Below, one piece after another: positions 16,497-25,592 of a DNA stretch of 45,293 nt. Within the stretch, counting starts at the first letter, position 1; every line of letters begins with the position of its first letter. The stretch lies in assembly GCF_001953305.1 (NCBI RefSeq), contig NZ_MTFE01000010.1:5094372-5139664 (forward strand), written 5' to 3'. Below the pieces are notes generated by a model that did not search any database, was not told the DNA's origin, and was given only the letters and a program-made list of their open reading frames with translations. This DNA comes from Cnuella takakiae. GTDB taxonomy: Bacteria > Bacteroidota > Bacteroidia > Chitinophagales > Chitinophagaceae. A program made the position numbers and the translations under genes.

Positions 16497-18028
16497 GTAT
16501 ATGTTCCGGCTGCAAGTGCTGCGGTATTTAGTTGTACCTGCCTGCTTCCTTTGCCACTAAGGTTTATCTGCCTGATGGTGCTGCCTTTCATATCAGTTAC
16601 TATAATGTAGGCTTTTCTACTGCCCTCCGGAAGGCTGTAAGATATGGTTGTTAGGTGACCTGCTGGGTTAGGAGTTGCAGCACCTAATTTTGCTTTACTT
16701 TCTTCAATGCCGCTTCCTGCACCAACAGGCAGGCTGTTTATTGCAGCTTCAACCCGCTCCAGCCGCCTCAGGAGTTCCTTATTCTCATCCTGCTGTCTTG
16801 CTATTGTCTCTTTCTGGTCCTTTATCTGTGTCTGCTGCTCCTGAACTGCCGCTATAAGGAGCGGAATCAGTTCTGTATAGTTCACGGTTTTAAAGGTGAT
16901 CTCTTCGGCAGGTTGATCAGTTGTAGATTTATCCCTTTTAGCTTTTGTTGGGTGCGGGGTTCTTGCAGTATTAAAAATTGCAGCTTTCACCAGTGTAGGA
17001 AGCGCTTCTTCCACATCCTGCGCTATAAGTCCATACCGCTTTCCTTTAGGTAGGTTCATCAAAGCATAGTTACCGTCTTGCCTATATTCATAGCTTTTTG
17101 GCTGTAGCTTACCAATTATGCTTAATGCACCGCTAATCTGGCCGATGCCCTTTTTGAGTTTAGCGTCTGAAGGGCCAAAAGTGCCGCTAACATACACATC
17201 ACCATCGAAATAGCCTGCAAAGGAGCTGCTGGAACCTGTATATCCGTAAACACCAATACTGTTATCACTATAGCCTTCAACGCCATATCCACCTGCAGTA
17301 CTTCCTGAAACGCCAGTGAAAAGGCCACCTGCCACTAACCCATAAGTACCACCGGTAGCATATACACCAATCCATCCGCTGTTGCCATGCACCCCATAAT
17401 ACCCCTTGCCATATACACCTGCCAAATCATCCTCTTCGTTTTGGGACAAGCCGTAAACACCATAGCCGGTGCTTTTTGCATAAACACCATTACCGGTATC
17501 ACTCTGCACTGAAATGGTGCCGTTCGTAACTGTCAACCCTGAAGTGAACATACCTTTTCCAACAACATGTAGCTTTTGTGTAGGCGAGGTTGTGCCGATG
17601 CCTATATAGCCATTGCTTTTGATGCGCAGACGTTCCGCACGGGTTGTAGAGCCAATTGGCGTTGTTTCAAACGTCAGGTAAGTCGGCCGCGATGTAGACG
17701 ACCATGCTTCCCCAGCATAGCCTACCATGCCTGCAGCATTGTAGTTGTACTGTGCTCCGCCACGAGAACCTACCTGAAAGTAGCCCAAACGCTGTCCGGA
17801 AGCTGTAGGTAGTGCTTTGACATAGCTTATTTGACCCGAGCCAGAAGTGGGCCCCAGAGCAGATGTATTTACGAAAATGGCTTGATTATTTGAGCCTTCT
17901 ACATGCAGGCGCTGTTGAGGGGCTGTGGTGCCAATACCTACATTGCCTGAAGCAGGGAAGGTATTTTGCGCAGATAGGGAAAAGCTCATGATAAGAGGAG
18001 TCAGAGCAAAGATTAGGTGTTGTTTCAT
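16436..18028 (-). CDS. Secreted GVYG-repeat protein with S74 chaperone domain and probable type IX sorting domain
   Basis: A 530-residue protein. Order: signal peptide (MKQHLIFALTPLIMSFSLSAQ); two copies of the VGIGTTAPQQRLHVEG/IGIGTTSPTQKLHVVG motif; a Gly/Tyr-rich repeat region (GVYG, GVHG, GVYA, about residues 170-280); an S74 intramolecular chaperone domain starting at SDAKLKKGIG near residue 287, with the Ser-Asp cleavage site and a Lys five residues on, and the conserved GLIAQDVEEALP; a coiled coil (about 390-430); and a C-terminal sorting-like domain opening ATPNPAGHLTTISYSLPEG and ending VNTKQLLVAR. S74 domains trimerise phage fibres and cut themselves. Here they sit in an exported, probably surface-attached adhesin. 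Confidence 0.85.
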   Translation of the reverse strand: MKQHLIFALTPLIMSFSLSAQNTFPASGNVGIGTTAPQQRLHVEGSNNQAIFVNTSALGPTSGSGQISYVKALPTASGQRLGYFQVGSRGGAQYNYNAAGMVGYAGEAWSSTSRPTYLTFETTPIGSTTRAERLRIKSNGYIGIGTTSPTQKLHVVGKGMFTSGLTVTNGTISVQSDTGNGVYAKSTGYGVYGLSQNEEDDLAGVYGKGYYGVHGNSGWIGVYATGGTYGLVAGGLFTGVSGSTAGGYGVEGYSDNSIGVYGYTGSSSSFAGYFDGDVYVSGTFGPSDAKLKKGIGQISGALSIIGKLQPKSYEYRQDGNYALMNLPKGKRYGLIAQDVEEALPTLVKAAIFNTARTPHPTKAKRDKSTTDQPAEEITFKTVNYTELIPLLIAAVQEQQTQIKDQKETIARQQDENKELLRRLERVEAAINSLPVGAGSGIEESKAKLGAATPNPAGHLTTISYSLPEGSRKAYIIVTDMKGSTIRQINLSGKGSRQVQLNTAALAAGTYTYSLFVDGSKVNTKQLLVAR

Positions 18029-18587
18029 GCTTACAGGTGTTTATGGGTTGAAAAATGGCAACCATAGGGCATGTGAAGACAACGAGCTATGAACGAAGGC
18101 CAGTGCGTTGTAAGTCCATCAATGAAGTGTAATCATGGGGAAGGGAGCCTGGGTTCGAATGGTGTTAGGGGAGTGAGCATAAATATACTTCAAGGCGCTG
18201 CACATATATGGATAATCCTGGTAATAATTATGGTTTTACCCTCTCATAAAGGTAATCGCGGTGCTGGAGGTGGACTTATAAAGGCAAGTAAGCAAAGAAG
18301 GGCAACGAATCATCCCCCTATGCAATGATATATGCTCAATTGGATAGGGCCTGAATTTGCTCCACCCATAGAAAGCTACCACAGCTATTTTAAGGCCTCA
18401 AATCCGACCACAATAATCAGATATCAGGAACATCCTTTAAAGGAAATTACGGTCTGTATAGGCCTCTTAGCGCTCTGTACGATATACCTGGTGGTTAGCA
18501 AAACAACAATGTATTATAACCACCAATACAAGTTTAAGGGCAATAAAATGTTGTATACGCTACTTCCCATTTGATGCTTCATCTATA
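18029..18587. other. AT-rich intergenic DNA
   Basis: About 560 bases between the S74 gene promoter side and the transposase remnant. No gene, RNA or repeat was recognised. Two short frames (18089-18328 and 18332-18574) have no family features and an unlikely composition. Confidence 0.45.
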
Positions 18588-18930
18588 CTAGCGCTTATCT
18601 CAAAAAAGGTTTTGAATAGGTAGAGGCTTTGCGGGATGGATGGGAAAAGTGTGTTATGAAAGGTGGTGTTTTGCTGAGTGATGGTGAATGGGCTGCGGTA
18701 AGTGATTTGTTACCCAAACAAAAAAGCGAAAAGATGGCAAAGGCAGACCCCGGCGCAACTCCAGGGAAGTGCTGAACGGCATTATTTAAATTGTATTTTC
18801 TGGTGCTCCTTGGCATTTGTTGCACCAAGAGTATTCTCCTGACCTGCCACCGTTACTTCAAGCCTGTATTAAGGCTAGGGTATATTGGAAGATGCTAGCG
18901 TGGTTAAGGGCCCTGCAGGAACAGGTAAGC
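18588..18930 (+). pseudogene. IS5-like (DUF4096) transposase remnant, left copy
   Basis: From an ATG at 18656 the protein reads GGVLLSDGEWAAVSDLLP. After a one-base frame change it continues DGKGRPRRNSREVLNGII, a stop, then FSGAPWHLLHQEYSP and CHRYFK, and it fades near LRALQEQV. This matches the N-terminal DUF4096 part of IS5-family transposases (LSDEEW...LLP, GRPRRD, REVLNGI, TGAPWRDLP). About 65 bases of upstream non-coding sequence are shared with the right copy, so part of the element end survives. The catalytic DDE domain is absent. Confidence 0.8.
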
Positions 18931-19349
18931 CGCATTATGCAGCTTTTATCCTGCACATTTAGATGGCTTTAACCACTAAAAATCTAAGCCCCTACCCCGT
19001 ATAACTCCCCCTGTAATCCCGCGATATTTACAGGCAGGTACCCGGGCCGCCATTGTTCTTGTTGAGTGGCAACAATTTCCGCTTCCGGAAGTGCTCTGTT
19101 TAGTTCATGCGATACGCTAACCCTCTTTTTCGGATACCCGAATATCCATTTTATGGGTGGAGCGCCCTGGGAGGGGTAACCTCCATCGGGTATAAGCTAT
19201 TGGTGTACCAAATAGCGTACAAGCTACTACCTCCATATGCCCATCTTAAGACGAATACCCTGAACGGTTGGCCACAAGCGACAACTATTTGGGAGCTTAG
19301 GGAGTTTGCCTGTATACAGCGCCTGTTGCACCGTACCCACGTTTGACAC
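18931..19349. other. Intergenic DNA between IS remnant and eCIS operon end
   Basis: About 420 bases. No terminator hairpin with T-run, gene or repeat was recognised downstream of the ATPase stop. The GC content rises sharply just inside the eCIS genes. Confidence 0.4.
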
Positions 19350-20660
19350 CTACAGGCTGGTGAGCCGGTTTTCCTTGCGCAGCTCACGAACAATGCCTTC
19401 CTTGATCAGCAGAAAATCGAGGCCAGTTTGCCGGTAATGGGCTTTGAGCAGGGCATAGCCCACCACGTTGGTAATGCCACCGCCACTCAGTTCCATGCGG
19501 GAAAGCTCGTCCCAGTCGCCCTCGCTCAAGTTTATGGGGTATCCCGGCAGTTCGGCCAGAAGCTTTTGCCAGATAGCGCGGCGTTCATCGCGGTCGGGCA
19601 GGGAAAACTCCACCACCACCTGGAAGCGGCGCAGAAAGGCTGCGTCCACGTTATCACGGAAATTGGTAGAGACGATGATGATGCCCGTGTAGTCTTCCAT
19701 CCGCTGGAGCAGGTAGGCCACCTCCTGGTTGGCATAGCGGTCGTTGGACGAGTTGACGGCCGTGCGTTTGCCAAAGAGCGCATCACCTTCATCGAAGAAA
19801 AGAATCCAGCCCCGGCTTTCAGCCGCGTCAAAAATGCGGGAAAGGTTTTTTTCAGTTTCGCCGATGTATTTCGATACCACTTGTGAGAGATCGATGCGAT
19901 AGACCCGTTTGTTCAATCGGGAGCCCAAGATGGCCACCGTGCCTGTTTTCCCGGTACCGGGCTTACCAAAAAACATCACCTTGAGCCCCTTGTGGAGCCG
20001 GCGGCGAAAGGGCAAGTCGCCGGCCGCCGTTTCGGCAAACCGCTGCCAGTGCAGGATCTCTTCCACCCCTTGCAAGACGGACTCGGAAAGCACCAGGTCG
20101 GAAAGCTGGAGAGCCGACTCCATAAAGCTACCTAAGGATAGATGACTCAGCCGCTGCTCGAAAATCAGGGCCTGTAGGCTGTGACGCTTGCGGAAGTAAG
20201 GGCTGAATATCAGCCTTCCGGCCAGGAAAGGCTCACCCGCTGGCGCGGGCTCCAAACTCAGCAAGGCATTGGTTTGGGAAAGATAGGCGGGGATGCTTTG
20301 CACAAAATCGATGCGCCGGGCCGTGTCGTCGCCGCAACAGGCATAGAGCCAGGTTTCGCCGGTGGGCATCACGCCCCGGTGCTGGGTACCGCGGACGCCG
20401 CCCACCAGCGGGAAATCACCTTCTGCACCAAAGCGTTCGCGGATGGCACCGTCCAGCAGGTCGGGACGGAGCACAGGCGCCAGCAACAGTGTCAGGCCGA
20501 TTGCTTCGTAGTCGTTGGCCTCTTCGTATAAGTCAGGAAAAGCCGCCTGCAGTTCCTGCTGAAAAAGGTTCATAAAACCAGAGTCTGTCATGTTGGTAGT
20601 GGTGAGGGTTACGTTCGTTTTCCGACTGCTTTCGCCGCTTGCTTCCCGTTGCTTATTCAT
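19350..20660 (-). CDS. eCIS AAA+ ATPase (Pvc15/Afp15-like)
   Basis: A protein of up to 436 residues. The C-terminal half is an AAA+ domain: Walker A GKPGTGKTG near residue 233, Walker B ILFFDEGDALFG near residue 290, a sensor segment IIIVSTNFRDNVDAAFLRRF with arginine-finger-like Arg residues, and the lid after FSLPDRDERRAIW. The N-terminal half is specific to the eCIS family. Such ATPases are required for assembly or cargo loading of Afp/PVC particles in the cytoplasm. It is the last gene of the operon and the only one preceded by a gap of about 150 bases, so it may have its own promoter. Starts at 20591 and 20573 are alternatives. Confidence 0.9.
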   Translation of the reverse strand: MNKQREASGESSRKTNVTLTTTNMTDSGFMNLFQQELQAAFPDLYEEANDYEAIGLTLLLAPVLRPDLLDGAIRERFGAEGDFPLVGGVRGTQHRGVMPTGETWLYACCGDDTARRIDFVQSIPAYLSQTNALLSLEPAPAGEPFLAGRLIFSPYFRKRHSLQALIFEQRLSHLSLGSFMESALQLSDLVLSESVLQGVEEILHWQRFAETAAGDLPFRRRLHKGLKVMFFGKPGTGKTGTVAILGSRLNKRVYRIDLSQVVSKYIGETEKNLSRIFDAAESRGWILFFDEGDALFGKRTAVNSSNDRYANQEVAYLLQRMEDYTGIIIVSTNFRDNVDAAFLRRFQVVVEFSLPDRDERRAIWQKLLAELPGYPINLSEGDWDELSRMELSGGGITNVVGYALLKAHYRQTGLDFLLIKEGIVRELRKENRLTSL

Positions 20661-20808
20661 TTTTTATTATTGCTCCCGCGGCGGTCCCTTCCTAATTGTT
20701 AGCCATAATTTCTTACGCATCCTATCCTATACTCGCTAAGCTCCCATCCATCATCTCTTGCCCTTCCCATATCATTCATTACTCCGCTCTTCCTACTTTT
20801 TATCTTCC

Positions 20809-23800
20809 CTAAAAAAAGTCATCATGCTGAATATGGATTGAGCCGCTCTTCACCAGCCCCTGGGCTTTCCATTTCTGCGGGTTGTTGATGTCTTGCGGCT
20901 TGGCGGCCGAGGTGCCAGAAAAAGCTAGCTGCTGGAGGCCGTACGACACGCTTACCGGCAGCTTGGCGCCGGCCGGCAGCTTGCGCTGGAGGAGCGACTT
21001 GCCGCTGTATTGCTTGTCGTTCGGTGCGCCGTAGTGCATCGTCACTTCCAGCTTGGTGATCTCGTTGGCATGGACCAGGCTTTTGGCTTCCTTTTCAAAA
21101 TCGCGGAGCATCTGCCCGTTGGCCCGCTTGGGGATGGGGGCCAGGTTTTTGGTGCCCACGCCGGTGCCAAACAGCTCGTGGTTGATGAGGTGCCCGCGGA
21201 CGAGGTTGTGGTTGTCCTTTTTGGTGAGCACCGTATCGATCACGGCCTGCGAGAGCGGCGAATTGGCGCCGGCCGGCTGGCTGCCCGCTTCGTCGGAGTC
21301 GAGCGAAAGCAGGCTGGCGTTGGCATTGATGCCATCAGCCACCCCCTCGAGGTAGGCGATCCTTGTTTTGGGGATGATCTTTTGCTTGCCCGAAAGCGGA
21401 AGGGTGCGCAGGATCTCGGCGATGGCCTGGAGGTGGGCCCGCAACTGTTCGCCTTCCGCGGGGGAAAACCCTTTGTCGCGCCCCACGTACCCGCCGCCGC
21501 TTTGCCGCACGGTTTCGCCAATGAGATCCACAATCTTTCGGTGGAGGGCAAAGGCCTTGCTCACCGATGCATTGTGCGTCTTGCGTTCGTCGGCATTGGG
21601 CAGAGCCCCGATTTCCTTTTTCACTTCCAGCAGGTAGTTGCCTAAGGTTTTACTCACGCTCTCGCGGTAGAGCTCCGTGCCCTTGAAACGGAGGGTGTGG
21701 GTTTCGCCGCCCGCATCGGTATAGCGGTTGAACAGGCTGCCCAAAAAGCCCTTGATCTTATTAAGGGTTTCGGTGGCCTTGGCCTTGACCTGGCTTGCTT
21801 TGTCCTGCGCCCATTTTTTGCCGCCCTGGATCTTTTCGTCCACCTTGTCGAGGAATTTGAAGATGCCCAGTTTCGTCATCACGGCCTTGAGCTTTTCCAT
21901 CATTTTGGCAAGGGCCTTGTTCACCGGGTCCTTGATCTTTTTCTGGATGATCTCGTTCAGCTTCTTGCCCACCTTGCCCAGTCCCAGGATAGCAGCTAAA
22001 AAGGTGATGGCCATACCCAGGAACTTTGCCAGCACGTTCTCCACCATGCCCGAGACCTTGCCCACGTTGCCGGCCAGGATCTCGCCAAATGTGTCGATGA
22101 TGCCGGTGATGATGCTGACGATCTGCCGAGCCTTGGCAAAGAGGGTCCGTAAAAAATCAATCAGGGATTTGACGGCCGAAATAAAGCCTGCGCCGGGGAT
22201 CAACATCGACACCACTTTCACCACGGCCACTTCCACGATGGTGACCACGATAAAGGACCTGGCTTCTTCCATCAGCTTTTCCTTCATGTCGCTGAACTGC
22301 TCCTTGATAAATTCCCAGAGGCCCGCCAGCCCGTCCTTTTTCAGGATGGTAAAAACCTGCAGGATCTTGTCGCCGGCTTTTATCCCGAGGTCCGCGCCCT
22401 TCTCGAGCATGTCCACGTACTTGGCACCAATCACCTTGCGGGCGATCTCTTTCAGGTTCTGGATGGAGAGGCCCAGCACCTGGAGGATGAGGCTGAGGAT
22501 GCCGCGGAAGTCGAACTTCTCCGGCAACTGGATGCCCGCTTCGCCCATCTCCCCGGTTACCCATTCAAGGGCGCCCTGCAGGAGGTGTTTGCCGATGTTT
22601 TTGACAAAATTGTTGAAGCCTTCTGTGGCGCCTTTGACCAGGTTGTTGAAAAATTTTAGCGGGGCCCTGATGATGCGCTTGCCGTAGTCGGCGGCCCGCT
22701 CAAGGGCTTTTTTGAGGTCGGCAAGTAGGGCCAGGATCTCCTTAATTGCATCAATGATGGCATCGAGGGCTTTCTCCAGCCAGCTTTTACGGGCGTCGAG
22801 GATTTTTTTGAACTGGTCTTCCAGCGACAGTACGCCATCTGCGTATTTTTTGGCCAGGCTGTTGGTGAGGGCTTCCTGTTTCTGGTTGACTGATGCTTCC
22901 AGCGTACCAAACTTTTCAAGAATGGCCGTGGCGCTCTGCACGCCGATATCCGCCAGGGCGGGATCAAGGCCTTCCACAAAGACCAGCACGGCTTTTTTGG
23001 CCGCCTGGATCTCCTCGACAATACTGTTGAGCGTAGTGGCAATTTTGTCCGTGAGGGGGTCGAGGGCATCGGAGAGCTCTTTTTGGTAGCGCTCCGATTC
23101 CTGGTTGAAGATGCGGGCCACCCGCTGGTTATAGTCATCGCGGTCGAGCTTTTTCGCCGCCCACTCCCATGTAAACTCGTCGTCCATGGCCTTGTTCACA
23201 TTGTCCTTGAAGTGATCGTTGGCGGTGGTGATGAGGGTGTCAAACTCCTGGTTGACGGTGGTTTCAAGGGCCGCCAGCTTTTCGGTGACTGATTTTTCTG
23301 CATCGCCGTAGATCTTTTCAATCTTGTCCGACACTTCCTTGCGCTTGGCTTCGTCGGCGCCCTTGGTGGCGTCCTTGGCGGTGGCAATGGCGCCAAACTC
23401 ACCCTGGCGCACCGCGTGGATGCCCCCCACACCGGTCTGGATGGTGGCGTAGGCGGTCTTTTTGTCCTTGTCGAGCTGCTTTCCCTCCACGGTGCGGTAG
23501 TCCTCTTTCAGGCGGGCGGCTTCGGCCTGGCTGCCCCGCTTTTCTTCCACCGAGGCCACAAAATGATCTTCATTCGAATCGGCCAGTTGTGCTTCATCCA
23601 CTTCGGCCTCGGCCATTTTCTGGTCGATCTTATCCGAGTCAGCCTGCAGGGTCAGCCGCTCTTCGGCCAGGGGTTTGGCCACGGCCTTGTCGGTGCCGGG
23701 GATTTTTGGGGCTGTGCCCGGGTCTTCCGGCACCGGGGCGGTGCTTTCGCGTGTTTCCACGCCGGCTTCGTTCGGTGGCTCGCTGTGGGTGGCTTCCACC

Positions 23801-25587
23801 GCCCCCACCGATTCGGTCTTTTTGGCCTGAATATCTTCCGTGTTCTTTTTTTTAAGGTCGGCGACCTCCCTTTCCGCTACTTTGGGAATGTCGCCGGTGC
23901 TGGCGGCGTCCTTCTTTTTCTCGTCGATCAGCTTTTTAACTTCCTTCAGGATGGCGGCCTTAAGTTCGGCGCCTTTGAAGGTTTTAGGGGGCGGCAGGGC
24001 GCCCAGCTTTTGCACCTTCATGGCCTTGGCTTTGCCCAGGCGTTCGTTGGGGGGCGAAAGGGCGCTGCCCTGCGCTTCGGCGGCTTTTTGCCCCGCCGGG
24101 GCGTGGGCTTTTTGCGCTGTTGCGTTGTGGGCCAGCGTCTGGTGCAGGGCGCCAAAGGCCGGATCTTTGGCCAGGATGGCCTTCGGGTCCACTTTTGCTT
24201 CTTCGGCGTGCGGCGCTTCCTCCTTTTTTACTTGGCCGGCGGGGAGGGCCAGGTTGCCCACGGGCGAAAGGCTGGTATCGTAGGCCTGGGTGCCGGTGGG
24301 TGGTGGGGCCAGGGTCGGTGCCGCCGCTGTGGTGGTGGCGGGTTCACCCAGGCTGCCGCGCAGGCGCTCGTCCACCTGGTAGGTCTTTTCATCCTCCAGG
24401 GTCACGCCCTTGAAGAAGGGGTTGACATAAAAATCCCAGTACGAATAGGGATCGGTCTTTTCCTGGATCTGTCCGCCCTGGTGGTTGCTGCCGGCGGTGT
24501 TGCCGTTGATGGTGACCACCTTCAGGCGCGCAAGGTCCTTCGTGTCGGTAATCTCCGCAGGCTCGGTGCGTACAACCATGGCAAAATGGTTATAACCGTT
24601 TTTGATAACGATATCTCCCGCGCGGGGCAGGTAGTCGCCTTTTTTGTAGGCGTCGGCGGGAGTGATGTTGGACTTGCCCAGTTCCCAACGCGGCGGGTGG
24701 ATACCGGCCTTGTGCAGAGCCCAGAACACAAAAATCCCGCACCAGCTGGGCAGGAGGTCCACGTTGTTTTCGGTCACCACTTCGTGCTTGCCATTGATGA
24801 GCCGCACCTTTTGGGCCTTGCCCTTTTTGACGTATTTCACCACGTCTTCGAGCAGCTTGCCAGGCTGGTAGCCGGCCCCGGAGGGAACAAGATACTCGGC
24901 GCCGAGCGCCGTACGGAAGTACGCCACCAGGAAGGACCAGCCCACACGGGTTTTGTCGTCGTTCAGCACCCCCGAGTTCACCTTTCCCTTTTCGCCGAGG
25001 GCGATGCGCACGGCGCGTTGGAGGGCGGCTTTTTGCGGGGCTGTTTGTTCAGGCGGAGCCGAGAGGGGCTTCAGCTGGACTTCTACCACGCCAGGGCTGG
25101 CCCCCTGCTGCACGGTATGAAACAGCTCATGAGCCAGGAGACGGAGGCCCTCAGCAGTACCTGGACGAAAGACGTTCTGATTGAAAAAGATATGGTTGCC
25201 GGTGGTAAAGGCGGCCGCGTTCAGGGCCTTGCTAAAGGCGGTGCTTTCCGCATCAGCATGGAGGCGCACTTCGGAGAAATCGTGGCCCACGGCCTCTTCC
25301 AGCACATCCAACAATGGAGTTGGCAGCGGGGTACCGGCGGGTGCTTCCCCCGTGGCGGGTGGCCCGGCGGCTTTAGGGGCCTGCGGGGGCGCCCATCGCT
25401 GGAACACGGCCTGTACGCCCGGGTGGGCGGCAATAGCCTCGGCAAAAGCATCGGCTTTGCCTTCTTCGCGGTTCACGGGCCGTACGCCTCCCTTGGCCAG
25501 GGGGCGGATAAAGGGCTCGCCCTTTTCCTTTTGCACAAAGGACTTTTTCTTTCCGGCGGTCGTGGGTATGGCAACGGCAGTCTTCAT
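20809..25587 (-). CDS. Multidomain eCIS effector: DUF4157 metalloprotease-like, CHAP-like, helical body, C-terminal nuclease-like
   Basis: A 1592-residue cargo candidate. Near residue 152 lies the eCIS-core zincin motif HELFHTVQQ, preceded by LHADAESTAFSKALNAAAFT, the DUF4157 signature. A CHAP-like cysteine hydrolase follows: Cys near 282 in SWCGIFVFWALHKAGI, His near 334 in NHFAMVV, then VVTINGNTAG. Residues about 430-700 are Pro/Ala-rich and charged; about 700-1330 are long amphipathic and coiled-coil helices with hydrophobic patches (FLGMAITFLAAILGLG). The end contains RGHLINHELFGTG and NLAPIPKRANGQM (near 1466-1485), like a His-Me-finger nuclease. The ATG at 25587 is 5 bases past the tape-measure stop; the frame opens further upstream but would overlap it. 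Confidence 0.85.
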   Translation of the reverse strand: MKTAVAIPTTAGKKKSFVQKEKGEPFIRPLAKGGVRPVNREEGKADAFAEAIAAHPGVQAVFQRWAPPQAPKAAGPPATGEAPAGTPLPTPLLDVLEEAVGHDFSEVRLHADAESTAFSKALNAAAFTTGNHIFFNQNVFRPGTAEGLRLLAHELFHTVQQGASPGVVEVQLKPLSAPPEQTAPQKAALQRAVRIALGEKGKVNSGVLNDDKTRVGWSFLVAYFRTALGAEYLVPSGAGYQPGKLLEDVVKYVKKGKAQKVRLINGKHEVVTENNVDLLPSWCGIFVFWALHKAGIHPPRWELGKSNITPADAYKKGDYLPRAGDIVIKNGYNHFAMVVRTEPAEITDTKDLARLKVVTINGNTAGSNHQGGQIQEKTDPYSYWDFYVNPFFKGVTLEDEKTYQVDERLRGSLGEPATTTAAAPTLAPPPTGTQAYDTSLSPVGNLALPAGQVKKEEAPHAEEAKVDPKAILAKDPAFGALHQTLAHNATAQKAHAPAGQKAAEAQGSALSPPNERLGKAKAMKVQKLGALPPPKTFKGAELKAAILKEVKKLIDEKKKDAASTGDIPKVAEREVADLKKKNTEDIQAKKTESVGAVEATHSEPPNEAGVETRESTAPVPEDPGTAPKIPGTDKAVAKPLAEERLTLQADSDKIDQKMAEAEVDEAQLADSNEDHFVASVEEKRGSQAEAARLKEDYRTVEGKQLDKDKKTAYATIQTGVGGIHAVRQGEFGAIATAKDATKGADEAKRKEVSDKIEKIYGDAEKSVTEKLAALETTVNQEFDTLITTANDHFKDNVNKAMDDEFTWEWAAKKLDRDDYNQRVARIFNQESERYQKELSDALDPLTDKIATTLNSIVEEIQAAKKAVLVFVEGLDPALADIGVQSATAILEKFGTLEASVNQKQEALTNSLAKKYADGVLSLEDQFKKILDARKSWLEKALDAIIDAIKEILALLADLKKALERAADYGKRIIRAPLKFFNNLVKGATEGFNNFVKNIGKHLLQGALEWVTGEMGEAGIQLPEKFDFRGILSLILQVLGLSIQNLKEIARKVIGAKYVDMLEKGADLGIKAGDKILQVFTILKKDGLAGLWEFIKEQFSDMKEKLMEEARSFIVVTIVEVAVVKVVSMLIPGAGFISAVKSLIDFLRTLFAKARQIVSIITGIIDTFGEILAGNVGKVSGMVENVLAKFLGMAITFLAAILGLGKVGKKLNEIIQKKIKDPVNKALAKMMEKLKAVMTKLGIFKFLDKVDEKIQGGKKWAQDKASQVKAKATETLNKIKGFLGSLFNRYTDAGGETHTLRFKGTELYRESVSKTLGNYLLEVKKEIGALPNADERKTHNASVSKAFALHRKIVDLIGETVRQSGGGYVGRDKGFSPAEGEQLRAHLQAIAEILRTLPLSGKQKIIPKTRIAYLEGVADGINANASLLSLDSDEAGSQPAGANSPLSQAVIDTVLTKKDNHNLVRGHLINHELFGTGVGTKNLAPIPKRANGQMLRDFEKEAKSLVHANEITKLEVTMHYGAPNDKQYSGKSLLQRKLPAGAKLPVSVSYGLQQLAFSGTSAAKPQDINNPQKWKAQGLVKSGSIHIQHDDFF

Positions 25588-25592
25588 CGGCG

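Noticed and set aside
18121-18180. GGGTTCGAAT, resembling the T-loop of a tRNA
   Set aside because: The flanking bases do not form the T-stem, and no acceptor or anticodon arm could be placed around it.
18595-18828. Minus-strand frames opposite both transposase remnants (also 44967-45155)
   Set aside because: They are antisense to the DUF4096 coding sequence, and their similarity merely reflects the DNA repeat.
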